64,000 nt of DNA from contig NZ_JAASAF010000002.1 in NCBI RefSeq assembly GCF_012726195.1, forward strand, positions 627,965 to 691,964, read 5' to 3'. The notes below the pieces were generated by a model, which worked only from the letters and a program-made list of their open reading frames with translations, was not told the DNA's origin and ran no database searches. Origin of the DNA: Rhodococcus sp. HNM0563. Lineage in GTDB: Bacteria; Actinomycetota; Actinomycetes; Mycobacteriales; Mycobacteriaceae. Position numbers and translations under genes: made by a program. Each line of letters opens with the position of its first letter. Position 1 is the first letter of the stretch. Below are positions 25,058 through 34,481 of the stretch, piece by piece.

Positions 25058-26104
25058 CTACGACGCCTCGGCTTCCTCGAGGTCGATCGTCTCGATCTCG
25101 AACAGGTTCTTGCGTCCCACGACGGAGGGCAGCGGGAAATGGCACGCAGCGTACTGTCCCGGACGCACTTCCCGCATTTCCGGTTCTTCCTTCTCGCATC
25201 GGTCCTGTGCGTGCGGGCACCGTGTCCGGAAGCGGCACCCCGTCGGCGGGGACAGCGGCGAGGGCACATCACCGGCCAGCGCCGGCCCCGCGAAAGCCTT
25301 GTCGGGATCGGTCAATGGAACCGAGTCCAGCAGTGCGCGAGTGTAGGGATGCGCGGGATCGTCGTAGAGCTCGATGGAGTCACCGAACTCGCAGACCTTG
25401 CCCAAATACATCACCATCACGTTGTCGCTGACAGTGCGAACCACACCGAGATCGTGGGCAATGAACACTACCGTCAGGTCGAACTCCGCCTTGAGTTCTT
25501 CGATGAGGTTGAGGATCTGTGCCTGGACCGATACGTCCAGCGCCGAGACCGGCTCGTCGCAGATCAGGAGGCGCGGCCCGAGCGCGAGAGCACGTGCGAT
25601 CGCGACGCGCTGCGCCTGGCCACCTGACAGCTGCCGGGGAAGGATCTCAGCAAACCGGTCGCCCGGAAGTCCCACCTGCTCGAGCATCGACGCAGACTTC
25701 TTCCCGCGCTCCTCGGCATCCGCGCCGGCAACCGTCAGGCCTTCGACGACTATGTCCTTGACCGCGCGACGCGGATTGAGGGACGACACCGGGTCCTGGA
25801 AGATCATCTGCATGTCGCGCCGCAGCGAGCGCATGTGCTTCTCGCTCACGTCCTCGATCCACTCCTCACCGAACCGGATCCGGCCTGCCGTCACCCGGTC
25901 GAGGCGGAGAACCGCACGGCCGGTGGTCGACTTACCGCACCCGGATTCGCCGACGATTCCCAGCGTTTCGCCGGGAAGCAGATCAAAGCTGATCTTCGAC
26001 ACCGCCTGCACCGTGCCGGCCTTCGACGGGTACTCGACGACGAGGTCCTGCACCGAAAGCAAAGCTTCATCTCCGCGCAGATGCGCGGTACCACTACCTG
26101 CCAT
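25058..26104 (-). CDS. Dpp/Opp-type ABC transporter ATPase (DppF-like)
   Basis: A 348-residue ATP-binding subunit. Walker A GESGCGKSTTGRA near residue 50, Q-loop FQDPVSSLNPRR, signature LSGGQAQRVAIARAL, Walker B LLICDEPVSALD and switch H in FIAHDLGVV are all present. The C-terminal oligopeptide-transporter extension contains the cysteine cluster CRFRTRCPHAQDRC. The ATG at 26104 has GGAGG at ideal spacing and overlaps the upstream ATPase gene by 11 bases. It pairs with the DppD-like subunit. An Opp/Dpp assignment is firm at family level; substrates of this family include peptides, metals and small organic compounds. Confidence 0.94.
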   Translation of the reverse strand: MAGSGTAHLRGDEALLSVQDLVVEYPSKAGTVQAVSKISFDLLPGETLGIVGESGCGKSTTGRAVLRLDRVTAGRIRFGEEWIEDVSEKHMRSLRRDMQMIFQDPVSSLNPRRAVKDIVVEGLTVAGADAEERGKKSASMLEQVGLPGDRFAEILPRQLSGGQAQRVAIARALALGPRLLICDEPVSALDVSVQAQILNLIEELKAEFDLTVVFIAHDLGVVRTVSDNVMVMYLGKVCEFGDSIELYDDPAHPYTRALLDSVPLTDPDKAFAGPALAGDVPSPLSPPTGCRFRTRCPHAQDRCEKEEPEMREVRPGQYAACHFPLPSVVGRKNLFEIETIDLEEAEAS

Positions 26105-27107
26105 GTGATTCACCTCCGGTTACAGACCCCACCGGAACCTTGACGGGGTTCGTGCACGCGACGTCGTGATCGACGCCGAATGATTCGAGCTCGATCGGCG
26201 CAGCCGAGCATGCGTCCTCCGCGTGCGAGCAGCGAGGGGCGAACCTGCACCCCTCAGGGGGCGAGATCGGGTCGGGAAGCGACCCTTCGATCAGGCGCAG
26301 AGGAGAATGCCGCTCGTGATCGATCGAGGGTGTCGCGCCCAGGAGCGCATGGGTGTAGCGATGCATCGGCGCGTCGAACACTTCTCGGGTGGACCCGATC
26401 TCAGCGAGCCGGCCCGAGTACATGACAGCCACCCGGTCGGTGCGACCGGCGACGACGGCGAGGTCGTGGCTGATGAGCATCATCGCCATGTTCCTATCGC
26501 GTTGCACGCGCCGGAGCAGGTCGAGGATCTGACGCTGCACCGTCACGTCCAGAGCTGTGGTCGGCTCGTCCGCGATCAGAAGGTCCGGCTCACATGCCAG
26601 GGCGATCGCGAGCATCACACGCTGGCGCATGCCACCGGACATCTCGTGCGGATAGTTGCGCAGTCTCCGCTCCGGATCGGGTACACCGACTTCGTCCAGG
26701 AGTTTCAGCGCGCGGTCGTGGGCTTCGGACTTGCTCACTCCGAGGTGCCGTAGCATGCCTTCGGTGAGCTGACGTTCTACCCGCACAACTGGATTGAGCG
26801 AACGACCGGGGTCCTGGAAGACCATGGCGATCTGCTTTCCCCAGACCTCCAGGTTCTCCTTCTTGCTCAAGGAGAGCAGATCGCGTCCCTGGAAGGTGAC
26901 CTCCCCTGAGCGACCCGACCGTGGCGGCATCAGACCCATGATGGCGCGGGCCATGACCGACTTGCCGGAGCCGGACTCACCGACGATACCCAGCGCCTGT
27001 CCGGAGTCCAGGGTCAGCGATACATCGTCCACAGCGCGGACGGTGCCTCGCGGCGTGCCGATGTAGGCACGTAGATTTCTCACTTCGAGAAGCGGCTGAG
27101 CATTCAC
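26094..27107 (-). CDS. Dpp/Opp-type ABC transporter ATPase (DppD-like)
   Basis: A 337-residue ATP-binding subunit. Motifs are Walker [14 protein letters not shown] near residue 45, Q-loop [10 protein letters not shown], signature [15 protein letters not shown], Walker [13 protein letters not shown] and switch histidine in LISHDLAVV. The C-terminal cysteine motif [15 protein letters not shown] is the usual Dpp/Opp feature that may bind an iron-sulfur cluster or metal. The start is GTG. It is followed by the overlapping DppF-like gene, and preceded by the substrate-binding protein gene. Confidence 0.94.
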   Translation of the reverse strand: MNAQPLLEVRNLRAYIGTPRGTVRAVDDVSLTLDSGQALGIVGESGSGKSVMARAIMGLMPPRSGRSGEVTFQGRDLLSLSKKENLEVWGKQIAMVFQDPGRSLNPVVRVERQLTEGMLRHLGVSKSEAHDRALKLLDEVGVPDPERRLRNYPHEMSGGMRQRVMLAIALACEPDLLIADEPTTALDVTVQRQILDLLRRVQRDRNMAMMLISHDLAVVAGRTDRVAVMYSGRLAEIGSTREVFDAPMHRYTHALLGATPSIDHERHSPLRLIEGSLPDPISPPEGCRFAPRCSHAEDACSAAPIELESFGVDHDVACTNPVKVPVGSVTGGESHGR

Positions 27108-27135
27108 GGTGAGCCGGCCCTTTCAGTCGTGTCGG

Positions 27136-28725
27136 CTAGTTACTACTGATCCAGAGCTCTTCGGGCAGTGCGGCCCCGAGGCTGAAAAGCTGCACTCCGT
27201 GCGTCTCCTCGCTGAACGTCACCGACGGCAGCGCTCTGGTGTACCAAAGACCCACAGCGGTGTCGGCGAGGATCTGCTGCACCTCGTCGTATGCAGCCTT
27301 ACGCTCCTCCTGGGTTGCGCCGAACCTGCCGCGCTCCAGCGCTGCATCCAGTTCAGGATTGTTGACGCCCATGAAGTTTCCTGTGGAGTCCGACGTGAAC
27401 GCCATCGACAAGGCGTAGTCGGGATCCTGGGTGACGGCCGACGAGATGAGCATGTCGAAGTCGCGCGCACCCGCTCGCGCTGTCACAGCTGCGAAGTCGG
27501 TGACCTCGACATTCATCTCCACATTCTCGAAGGCACTGAGCTGTGCCTGGACCGCTTCTCCGAGGACACGACTCTCAGTTGTCGGGTACGACAAGAAGGT
27601 GAACTTGACCGGCTTCCCTTCCGCAGCGAGCTCGTCGAACAGGCGCTGTGCCTCTTCGGTGTTGGTCTCGCCGAGCGGGATGTCCGCGTAGTACGGCGAA
27701 TCCTCCGGGAAGAAGGTGGTGGGCACATCGCCCTCACCGTTGTATACGACGGTGTTGACAGCTTCGAGGTCCACAGCGAGGGATACCGCACGCCGCGCGC
27801 GTTCGTCGTCGAACGGCGCACGACGTTGGTTCATGCCCGCGAATTGGCCGCCACCGGTGGAGGTCACGACGTACTGGAGGCCCGCAGCTTCGGCTTTGTT
27901 GACGTTGGTCCAGCTCGTCTCCGCGGTCAGGTCGGCGCCACCGGTTGTCATCGTGTTGGACCGCTGGCTGGCATCGGCCACCGTTCGTACTTCGAGCCTG
28001 TCCAGGTAGGGCTTGGGCGCATCCCAGTACTCAGGATTCTTCTCGAGCTCCACCACATCCTGGCGAGCCCAATTGACCAGGGTGAACGGGCCGGCACCGA
28101 TCGGGTTCTGGTCGAATGCTTCACGTCCCTGCTCGAGCGCAGCCGGGGCGGCGACCCAGTTGAGGGCACCGGCAACGATGGCCTGCCCGAACTGCGGGTT
28201 CGGCTCGACCATTGTCACGCGCAGCGTCACCGGATCGACCACCTCGGTGGACTCCACTTCCACCGCCTGGCGAATGGTCGTGGATCCCAGCGCCGGATCC
28301 TTGAGCCGGTCCCAGTTGTATTTCACTGCGGCGGCATCGAGTGGAGTGCCGTCGCTGAAGACCAGGTCGGGCTGCAGAGTGAGAGTGAATGTCTTGCCAC
28401 CGTCTTCACTCGAGAAATCGGTGGCCATCTTGTATTCGAGTTCGAACGTGTCGTTGTTCGTGACCATCAACGTGCCGTAGAGCGCGTTGCCGAGAAGCGG
28501 CTGGTGTGCCCACGTGTTGGATAGCTGCGCGGGGTCGAGCGACCGCGGTTCACCCATCTGCAGGATGCGTGCAGTGCCACCCGCGACGGGATCGCCGGCC
28601 TCCACTGTGGCCGCAGTCGAATTGCTGGCAGACCCGGAATCTCCTCCGGAGCCGCATGCACCCAGAACCAGTGCCGCGGAGCAGGCGGCTGCGAACGCAA
28701 CCACCATACGTCTGTGTCGGATCAT
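27136..28725 (-). CDS. Solute-binding lipoprotein of the peptide/nickel (family 5) class
   Basis: A 529-residue extracytoplasmic binding protein (SBP_bac_5). The signal peptide ends in the lipobox LVLGAC, with the lipidated cysteine at residue 24, followed by a Gly/Ser linker. The family-5 motif is visible as AVKYNWDRLKDPALGSTTIR. The chosen ATG has GAGG upstream; another ATG four codons earlier lacks one. The gene lies downstream of both permease genes, whereas Dpp operons usually start with it. It determines what the transporter takes up, but the ligand cannot be read from sequence. Confidence 0.92.
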   Translation of the reverse strand: MIRHRRMVVAFAAACSAALVLGACGSGGDSGSASNSTAATVEAGDPVAGGTARILQMGEPRSLDPAQLSNTWAHQPLLGNALYGTLMVTNNDTFELEYKMATDFSSEDGGKTFTLTLQPDLVFSDGTPLDAAAVKYNWDRLKDPALGSTTIRQAVEVESTEVVDPVTLRVTMVEPNPQFGQAIVAGALNWVAAPAALEQGREAFDQNPIGAGPFTLVNWARQDVVELEKNPEYWDAPKPYLDRLEVRTVADASQRSNTMTTGGADLTAETSWTNVNKAEAAGLQYVVTSTGGGQFAGMNQRRAPFDDERARRAVSLAVDLEAVNTVVYNGEGDVPTTFFPEDSPYYADIPLGETNTEEAQRLFDELAAEGKPVKFTFLSYPTTESRVLGEAVQAQLSAFENVEMNVEVTDFAAVTARAGARDFDMLISSAVTQDPDYALSMAFTSDSTGNFMGVNNPELDAALERGRFGATQEERKAAYDEVQQILADTAVGLWYTRALPSVTFSEETHGVQLFSLGAALPEELWISSN

Positions 28726-28782
28726 TCTCGACCTCATACTTTCATGTGCTTCAGGACTACGACCGGTGCGCGCTGAACGTGT

Positions 28783-29685
28783 TCAGTCGTGCAGCGTGCG
28801 GTCGTACTTCGTGCGGAGGTGATCGCCTACCTGGTTGAGGCCGAACACCGTGAGGAAAATGACGAGTGAGGGGACCATCACCAGGTGCGGGGAGGTGGAC
28901 AGCGCGTCCTTGCCGTCGTTGATCATCCCGCCCCAGCTGGGCTGCGGCGGCGGAATACCGAGACCGAGGAAGCTCAGGGAGCCCTCGGCGACGATGAGTG
29001 CCGCCATCACGATGGGTAGGTAGGAGGCCAGGGGCGCAATCACGTTGGGCATGATCTCCCGGAACAGTATGCGGCCGTTCCCGGCTCCCATGTTCTTGGC
29101 GGCCCTTACGAATTCGCGCGAGGACCATGCGAGCGTGTTTGCGCGGGACAACCTGATGAACGATGGAACAGCCATCAATCCCAGGCCGAGCAACATGGTC
29201 GGCACGCTCGGGGTCAGGATCGAAGCAAGCGCGAGGAGCAGGATCAGCGGGGGGAACGCAAGCATGGCATCGGTGATCAGGGTGATCACGGAGTCGAGCT
29301 TCTTACCGAAGTAGCCCGAGATCAGGCCGAAGAAGGAGCCGATCACGAAGCCGGTCAATCCGGCGACGGCACCGATGACCAGCGAGACCTGCGCGCCGTA
29401 GATGATGCGCGAGAGCATCGATCGTCCGAGCGTGTCGGTTCCCATAAGCATGTCGAGGGATTCGAACGACGGTGGCTGGCGGGGCGATCCGATCGGGACA
29501 TCGTACGGCGCGATGGGAAGCACGCCCGCGAGGATCGCCGCGCCGATGATGACCACCAGCCAGACGATGGACAGGTAGACCAGGATCGAACGCTGCTTCT
29601 TGACGGCCGGGACGTCGGGTAACGTCGCGGCGCTCTTTCCTGCGGAGACATCGTCCCCGCGCTTCTCGAGCGCGACCTGCGTCAT
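28783..29685 (-). CDS. ABC transporter permease (DppC-like)
   Basis: A 300-residue inner-membrane subunit with an N-terminal cytoplasmic tail, a first helix ILVYLSIVWLVVIIGAAILAG, and five further helices. The ATPase-contact EAA loop is visible as ENM-type EFVRAAKNMGAGNGRILFREIMPN. The motif MGTDTLGRSMLSRIIYGAQ near residue 80 is characteristic of DppC/OppC. Its start overlaps the DppB-like stop by four bases, showing translational coupling. Confidence 0.94.
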   Translation of the reverse strand: MTQVALEKRGDDVSAGKSAATLPDVPAVKKQRSILVYLSIVWLVVIIGAAILAGVLPIAPYDVPIGSPRQPPSFESLDMLMGTDTLGRSMLSRIIYGAQVSLVIGAVAGLTGFVIGSFFGLISGYFGKKLDSVITLITDAMLAFPPLILLLALASILTPSVPTMLLGLGLMAVPSFIRLSRANTLAWSSREFVRAAKNMGAGNGRILFREIMPNVIAPLASYLPIVMAALIVAEGSLSFLGLGIPPPQPSWGGMINDGKDALSTSPHLVMVPSLVIFLTVFGLNQVGDHLRTKYDRTLHD

Positions 29686-30635
29686 GCTCCGACCACCTTC
29701 CTGACCCGCGGGTCGATGACTTGGTAGCTGAGGTCGACGAGGGTGTTGATACCGACGTACACGACCGCGATGAAGACGACGATCCCCTGAACCATGATTA
29801 CGTCACGTGACGTGATCGACGAGGCAACCAGCTGGCCCAGCCCCGGTAGACCGAAGAGTGTTTCGACGATTACGGTGCCACCGATCAGGCGACCGAGGTT
29901 GATGCCTGCGACCGTGATGAGTGAGAACGACGAGGGTCGCAGCGCGTGCCGCATCATCACGTACCAGGACGGCATCCCCTTGGCTCTCGCCGAGGCCACG
30001 AAGTCTTCGCGAAGGGTGCCGATGAGGTCGGTTCGCAACAGCCGATGGAATGCGGCGATCTCCGTGAGCGCAATCGCGATCGCGGGGAGAATTGCACCGC
30101 GCAGGTTGTCGCCGAGACCTTCGCTGATTCGCGACCAGCCCATCACCGGGAAGATCTGCAGCTGGATAGCGAAGTAGTAGATCAGCACCGGGCCGGCGAT
30201 GAAGGCAGGCACCGAGAGGAAGACGGCAGACAGGGCGTTGATACCGCGGTCGACCTTGCTACCCGGGCGCGATGCCGAGACGATACCCATCACGAGGGAC
30301 ACGAGCAGCGCGATGATCAGGCCCATGGCCGCGAGCTGCAGCGTGACGGGGAGGCGCTCGACGATTGCCTCGCTCACTGATTGGCCGGTGAGCGGAGAGG
30401 TTCCGAGATCGCCGCGGACGGCGTTGCCGAGCCAGTCGATGTACCGCACCCAGAAGGGTTCGTCCAGGCCGAGTTCGGAATTCATCTTCGCGACCGCTTC
30501 GGGGGTCGCGTTCTCGCCCAGGATGACCTGGGCAACCGATCCCGGTGCGAAACTGAGCAGGGCAACGACCGCAATCGTCACCAGCAGGACAACCAGGAGA
30601 CTGCGCCCCACTCGTTTGGAAACCGTGGAAATCAT
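29682..30635 (-). CDS. ABC transporter permease (DppB-like)
   Basis: A 317-residue permease with about six helices. The N-terminal DppB signature is VGRSLLVVLLVTIAVVALLSFAPGS, and the EAA loop reads DFVASARAKGMPSWYVMMRHALRP. It is the first gene of a minus-strand run DppB-DppC-binding protein-DppD-DppF-MFS-PPOX with only short gaps. The upstream 270 bases separate it from the thiolase operon end; no convincing promoter or regulon palindrome was found there. Confidence 0.94.
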   Translation of the reverse strand: MISTVSKRVGRSLLVVLLVTIAVVALLSFAPGSVAQVILGENATPEAVAKMNSELGLDEPFWVRYIDWLGNAVRGDLGTSPLTGQSVSEAIVERLPVTLQLAAMGLIIALLVSLVMGIVSASRPGSKVDRGINALSAVFLSVPAFIAGPVLIYYFAIQLQIFPVMGWSRISEGLGDNLRGAILPAIAIALTEIAAFHRLLRTDLIGTLREDFVASARAKGMPSWYVMMRHALRPSSFSLITVAGINLGRLIGGTVIVETLFGLPGLGQLVASSITSRDVIMVQGIVVFIAVVYVGINTLVDLSYQVIDPRVRKVVGA

Positions 30636-30905
30636 CCGAACTCAACTTTCATCGCGATACAGGAATCGTGCCGCCCAGAACAAGAGACGAAGTACTTGTG
30701 ACGGCTCCCACAGTAGGACCTTCTCGCGTCAACGGCAATATCAGTTCACATAAAAAAGAACCAATGTATTCAAATTACAGAACGGCAATCTTGCACCCCG
30801 GCAACAATTCATCGATCCGGGCAGATCGGGTATGACGAAAGGGCCCACAGTGCGACGAAAACCCGCGTCACACAATGCGTGTGCGCAGGTTTCCGTTGCA
30901 GGCCA
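30636..30905. other. Intergenic region ahead of the ABC transporter operon
   Basis: A 270-base non-coding stretch between the end of the thiolase operon and the start of the transporter operon, both on the minus strand. It is AT-rich around 30745-30785 and should carry the transporter promoter. An imperfect repeat ACAAG-N10-CTTGT (about 30681-30700) is present. I could not identify a reliable promoter, terminator or copy of the GAGAAT-N3-ATTCTC motif. Confidence 0.4.
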
Positions 30906-32063
30906 TCAGCCTCTTGCTGCCTCCAGAATCGTCACGGCCGCAACAGCCGTGGGACCCCCGACATTGTGTGCCAGCCCGATCCGAGCTCCGTCGACCTGGT
31001 TGGCTGCATCGCCACGCAGTTGCTCGAACAGCTCTACGCACTGGGCCACTCCGGTGGCGCCGGGCGGGTGCCCCTTGGTGTTGAGCCCCCCGCTTGGATT
31101 CACCGGCAGGGTTCCTCCGACACCCGCGCCGCCGGACTCGATGAGCTTGAACGCCTCGAACTTCTCGACGAAGCCGAGATCCTCGTAACTGATCAGCTCG
31201 ATGCCCGTGAAGTAATCATGTACCTCCGCCACGTCGATGTCGGATGGAGTCATCCCGGCCATCGCAAACGCCTGCTTCGCCGCGCGCACTGTCGCAGGGA
31301 AAGAGGTCATGTCTCGCTTGTGCTGATGCATAACGGAATCGAGTCCGACGCCACTTCCACGTATCCAGACCGGACGATCGGTGAACCTGTCAACCACGTC
31401 CTCGGCGACAAGGACCACCGCGGCAGCACCATCACTCTGCGGTGCGCAGTCGTAGACCCCGAAGGGCGTGACGACGGTGTCCGCTGCGAGCGCCTCTTCG
31501 ACCGTGAGCTCGAATCGTCGGCACGCCTTGGGATTGCTCATCGCATTGTGATGGTTCTTGACGGCCACCATCGCCATGTGTTCACGGGTCGTCGGCGATT
31601 CGTGCAGGTATCTGCGCACGTGCAACGCAAATCCCGCCTGTGCGAGCCCGAGTGGGTAGTCCCACGCCATGTCCCGGGACATGGCCTCCCACTCCCACAG
31701 CATCCCCTTCGACGCCGTTTCTCGGAGCTTGTCGGCTCCCACCACGAGAGCAACGTCGTAGGCTCCGGATGCGATGCCGAACATGGCATTTCGAATCGCG
31801 TCGTGCCCCGTGGCACACGAGTTCTCGACTCGGGTCACGGGGATGTCGCGTAGGCCCAGAGTGTCGGCGAGGATCCCCGATGGGAAGCCGTCGGTGGTAC
31901 CCATCGAGCCGAACCAGGCGGCTTGCAGGTCCGAGAGATCGAGTCCTTTGTCGATGCTCGCCGCACACTCGGAGAACGCCATCGGCAGAAGGTCTCTGAT
32001 GCCCAATGCGAAATGCTCCGCGAACGGCGTCATTCCCGCACCGACAATCGCTACGTTCCTCAT
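30906..32063 (-). CDS. SCP2/Ltp-type thiolase
   Basis: A 385-residue thiolase of the lipid-transfer-protein branch. The nucleophile is C83 in RVENSCATGHDAI, with VAEVHDYFTGIE and the histidine segment NPSGGLNTKGHPPGATG. The C-terminal region reads GLAHNVGGPTAVA, where many thiolases carry a second cysteine that I do not see here. It may thus act as a thiolase with altered mechanism or as a condensing or aldolase-type enzyme. It is last in the operon after the thiolase-like/DUF35 protein, whose stop overlaps its start (ATGA). Thiolase plus DUF35 pairs are known in actinobacterial steroid side-chain degradation. Confidence 0.88.
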   Translation of the reverse strand: MRNVAIVGAGMTPFAEHFALGIRDLLPMAFSECAASIDKGLDLSDLQAAWFGSMGTTDGFPSGILADTLGLRDIPVTRVENSCATGHDAIRNAMFGIASGAYDVALVVGADKLRETASKGMLWEWEAMSRDMAWDYPLGLAQAGFALHVRRYLHESPTTREHMAMVAVKNHHNAMSNPKACRRFELTVEEALAADTVVTPFGVYDCAPQSDGAAAVVLVAEDVVDRFTDRPVWIRGSGVGLDSVMHQHKRDMTSFPATVRAAKQAFAMAGMTPSDIDVAEVHDYFTGIELISYEDLGFVEKFEAFKLIESGGAGVGGTLPVNPSGGLNTKGHPPGATGVAQCVELFEQLRGDAANQVDGARIGLAHNVGGPTAVAAVTILEAARG

Positions 32064-33259
32064 GCCGCATCCTCCGTTCCTGTACCGACCGCACCCGCGG
32101 TGTCGGGCTCGAATGCATAGCCGTAGTCGGGCACACCCGAGCGGACGGCCACGCGCCTGAGCACCAGTCGGCCTCGGTCACCGATATCGACGGTGCCTGC
32201 CTCGACACCGGTGACCCGCACCAGCGCCCGCACACCCACGTCATCGAGTTCGACGATCACGAGTGTGTACGGCGTCTTCAGCCCGGGCACCGGGGCGTGC
32301 ACGGTCACTTCGGTGTACACGGTGCCGGTGCGAGGAAGTTCGACGAAGGTGTAGTCCGTCTTCAATGTTCCATCGCCGTCCACCCGGTATCGGGGAGGGA
32401 AATCCAGTTCGTCGCTGTCGGAGAACTTCCCTGCCTCCCAGCGCACCTTCGCTTCGAAGGCCCGCTCGTAGGCGGCAAGGGAGATGGGGATGTCGCCGGT
32501 TGCGAGGTGGCCGGATTCAGGCAATGGCTGCGCGGTCGGCTCGCGGCGAAGGACCGAAGCCGAACCGTCCGCGACCGTGATCCCGGACAGACTCGCCTGC
32601 TCGATCCCTACCAGTGGGCCGACCGTCCCTGCTTCGGCCATGGCCGCCAACGCGAACAGACTGGCACTCGCGCCGGTCGTGGGAAGCTTCACCGGATCAC
32701 CGGCGAGCAGTTCTGCGTCCTTGCGACCCACACCTGCCACGACCACGGGCGTGTCCACCCACGCCGTCGCGAGAGACGCGAGATAGCCGCGCTTCTTGAG
32801 CAGTCGCGGATCACCGTAGTCGTGTACGTCTCCAGAGCTGTTCCGTGTCCGAACCGGCAGGCTCCGCGAGACCCGCGCGGCGGTACGCACCTGCAATCCA
32901 CGTTCTGCAGTGAGCGCAGCCGCCGCGCCGGCAGCGTCGATGTCGACCCCGATCACAAGCGTTCTGGGTCTCGCCGAACCGAGTGCGTCGAGAGTCGCGG
33001 GAGCCCCACCCAATCGCTCGATGACTTCGAGCTCCGGATCGAGCCCGAGCCCGGCGAGGAGCACCGCGGCATTGCTGCTCTCCGTGAGCGGCAGATCGCG
33101 GCTCACGAGCACGACGTACTCGACCGATCCTCCGGATTCGAGTGCGGCGCGACCTGCTTCGACAGCAAGCGTGATCGCGTCCTCGTCATCTCCCGGTACC
33201 CGAGAGTCGGAAGTACCCCAGCATGGCAGGTACGTACCGATCGAAGCGATGTATGGCAT
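32060..33259 (-). CDS. HMG-CoA synthase/thiolase-like domain fused to DUF35 OB-fold
   Basis: A 399-residue protein. The N-terminal two thirds resemble thiolase-fold proteins of the HMG-CoA-synthase/3-oxoacyl-ACP-synthase-III type (MPYIASIGTYLPCWGTSDSR; EDAITLAVEAGRAALES). The last third resembles a DUF35 OB-fold (GTVYTEVTVHAPVPGLKTPY; RGRLVLRRV). The four-cysteine zinc ribbon usual in DUF35 is missing; ELDFPPRYRVDG stands in its place. The ATG follows a GGGAG ribosome site. It is coupled to the thiolase gene downstream and probably forms a complex with it. Domain boundaries are approximate. Confidence 0.78.
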   Translation of the reverse strand: MPYIASIGTYLPCWGTSDSRVPGDDEDAITLAVEAGRAALESGGSVEYVVLVSRDLPLTESSNAAVLLAGLGLDPELEVIERLGGAPATLDALGSARPRTLVIGVDIDAAGAAAALTAERGLQVRTAARVSRSLPVRTRNSSGDVHDYGDPRLLKKRGYLASLATAWVDTPVVVAGVGRKDAELLAGDPVKLPTTGASASLFALAAMAEAGTVGPLVGIEQASLSGITVADGSASVLRREPTAQPLPESGHLATGDIPISLAAYERAFEAKVRWEAGKFSDSDELDFPPRYRVDGDGTLKTDYTFVELPRTGTVYTEVTVHAPVPGLKTPYTLVIVELDDVGVRALVRVTGVEAGTVDIGDRGRLVLRRVAVRSGVPDYGYAFEPDTAGAVGTGTEDAA

Positions 33260-33275
33260 GGGGACTCCCGGTAGA

Positions 33276-34481
33276 TCAGGTGACTGCGCCCGCTGTCTTG
33301 AGGGCGATGATCCGCTCCCAGTCGAGTCCGAGCTCGAGCAGGACTTCCTCTGTCTGAGCGGCGAATTCAGGTGCCGCTGCGGTGGTGGGTGCGGAGACGT
33401 CGAACTGGACGGGATTGCTGACCAGCTCGAGTTCACCCGCCTTCACGATGTACTCGTTCGCCCGGACCTGCGGGTCGCTCGCGACCTGCAGAGAGTCCTG
33501 CACGGGCGCCCACGGGCCGGAAAGACTTCCGAAACGCTCGGTCCACTCGGGGAGCGTGCGGGTGCGGATGGCCTCACGAAGGAGTTCGACGGCTTCGGCC
33601 GTGTGGGCGGCAATCTGTTCCGAATCGGCGAATCGGGGATCGTCGATCAACTCGGGACGCTCGATGAGGGTGCACACCTCGGCCCAGTACTTCATCGGCT
33701 GCAGCATCACGAACGACAGGAAGCGTCCGTCCGCAGTCTCGTACAACCCGGACAGAGGGTTGGTGACCGCGCCGTGTCCGCCGGGCACCGGAGCCACCAT
33801 GTGATCGTTCATGTGCACCGACAACGCGATCCCATGCCCCATCGCCCACACGCCACTGCTGAGCAGCGACACGTCGACGATGGACGGCTCACCGGTACGT
33901 TCGCGCTTGAACAATGCCGCAGCAATTCCGCCCGCGAGGTTGGTACCGGAGATGGTGTCGCCGAAGGCAGGCCCCGGCGGAGTGATCATGCCTTCGGTCC
34001 CGGGCGGGGTGAGCGTCGCAGCGATTCCGCCTCGCGCCCAGAAGGCGGTCATGTCGTAGCCGCCCTTGTCGGACTCTTCGCCACGAGGACCGAGCGCGCT
34101 CCCGCGGGCGTAGATCACCTTCGGGTTCACGGCTCGAATATCGTCGACGTCGATACCGAACTTCGTCCGGGCCTGTGGGAGGAAACTCGTCAGGAACACG
34201 TCGCAGTTGCGCGCGAGGTCGTGGAGGAGTTCCTTGCCCTCGGGCGTACTCATATCCACGCCGATGCTGCGCTTTCCCCGATTCGCATGTTCGACATTCG
34301 GATTCGGATCGCCCTCGACGCGCATGTGGCCGATCTGGCGAAGGCCACGCTGCGGATCGCCGGTGACCGCGTGTTCGACTTTGATGACGTCGGCGCCCCA
34401 CTCGGCGAGCACTGCACCCGCCGAGGGAACGAACCCGTACATCGCGACCTCGAGGATGCGGACCCCGTCCAGGGGCTTCAT
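33276..34481 (-). CDS. CaiB/BaiF-family (type III) CoA-transferase
   Basis: A 401-residue family III CoA-transferase or acyl-CoA racemase. It begins MKPLDGVRILEVAMYGFVPSAGAVLAEWGADVIKVEH, then NRGKRSIGVDMSTPEGKELLHDL and later FGDTISGTNLAGGIAAALF. These enzymes move CoA between carboxylic acids without ATP, or racemise 2-methylacyl-CoA. The ATG overlaps the aldehyde dehydrogenase stop by four bases. Following aldehyde oxidation, transfer of CoA to the product acid is a sensible next step (inference). Confidence 0.92.
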   Translation of the reverse strand: MKPLDGVRILEVAMYGFVPSAGAVLAEWGADVIKVEHAVTGDPQRGLRQIGHMRVEGDPNPNVEHANRGKRSIGVDMSTPEGKELLHDLARNCDVFLTSFLPQARTKFGIDVDDIRAVNPKVIYARGSALGPRGEESDKGGYDMTAFWARGGIAATLTPPGTEGMITPPGPAFGDTISGTNLAGGIAAALFKRERTGEPSIVDVSLLSSGVWAMGHGIALSVHMNDHMVAPVPGGHGAVTNPLSGLYETADGRFLSFVMLQPMKYWAEVCTLIERPELIDDPRFADSEQIAAHTAEAVELLREAIRTRTLPEWTERFGSLSGPWAPVQDSLQVASDPQVRANEYIVKAGELELVSNPVQFDVSAPTTAAAPEFAAQTEEVLLELGLDWERIIALKTAGAVT

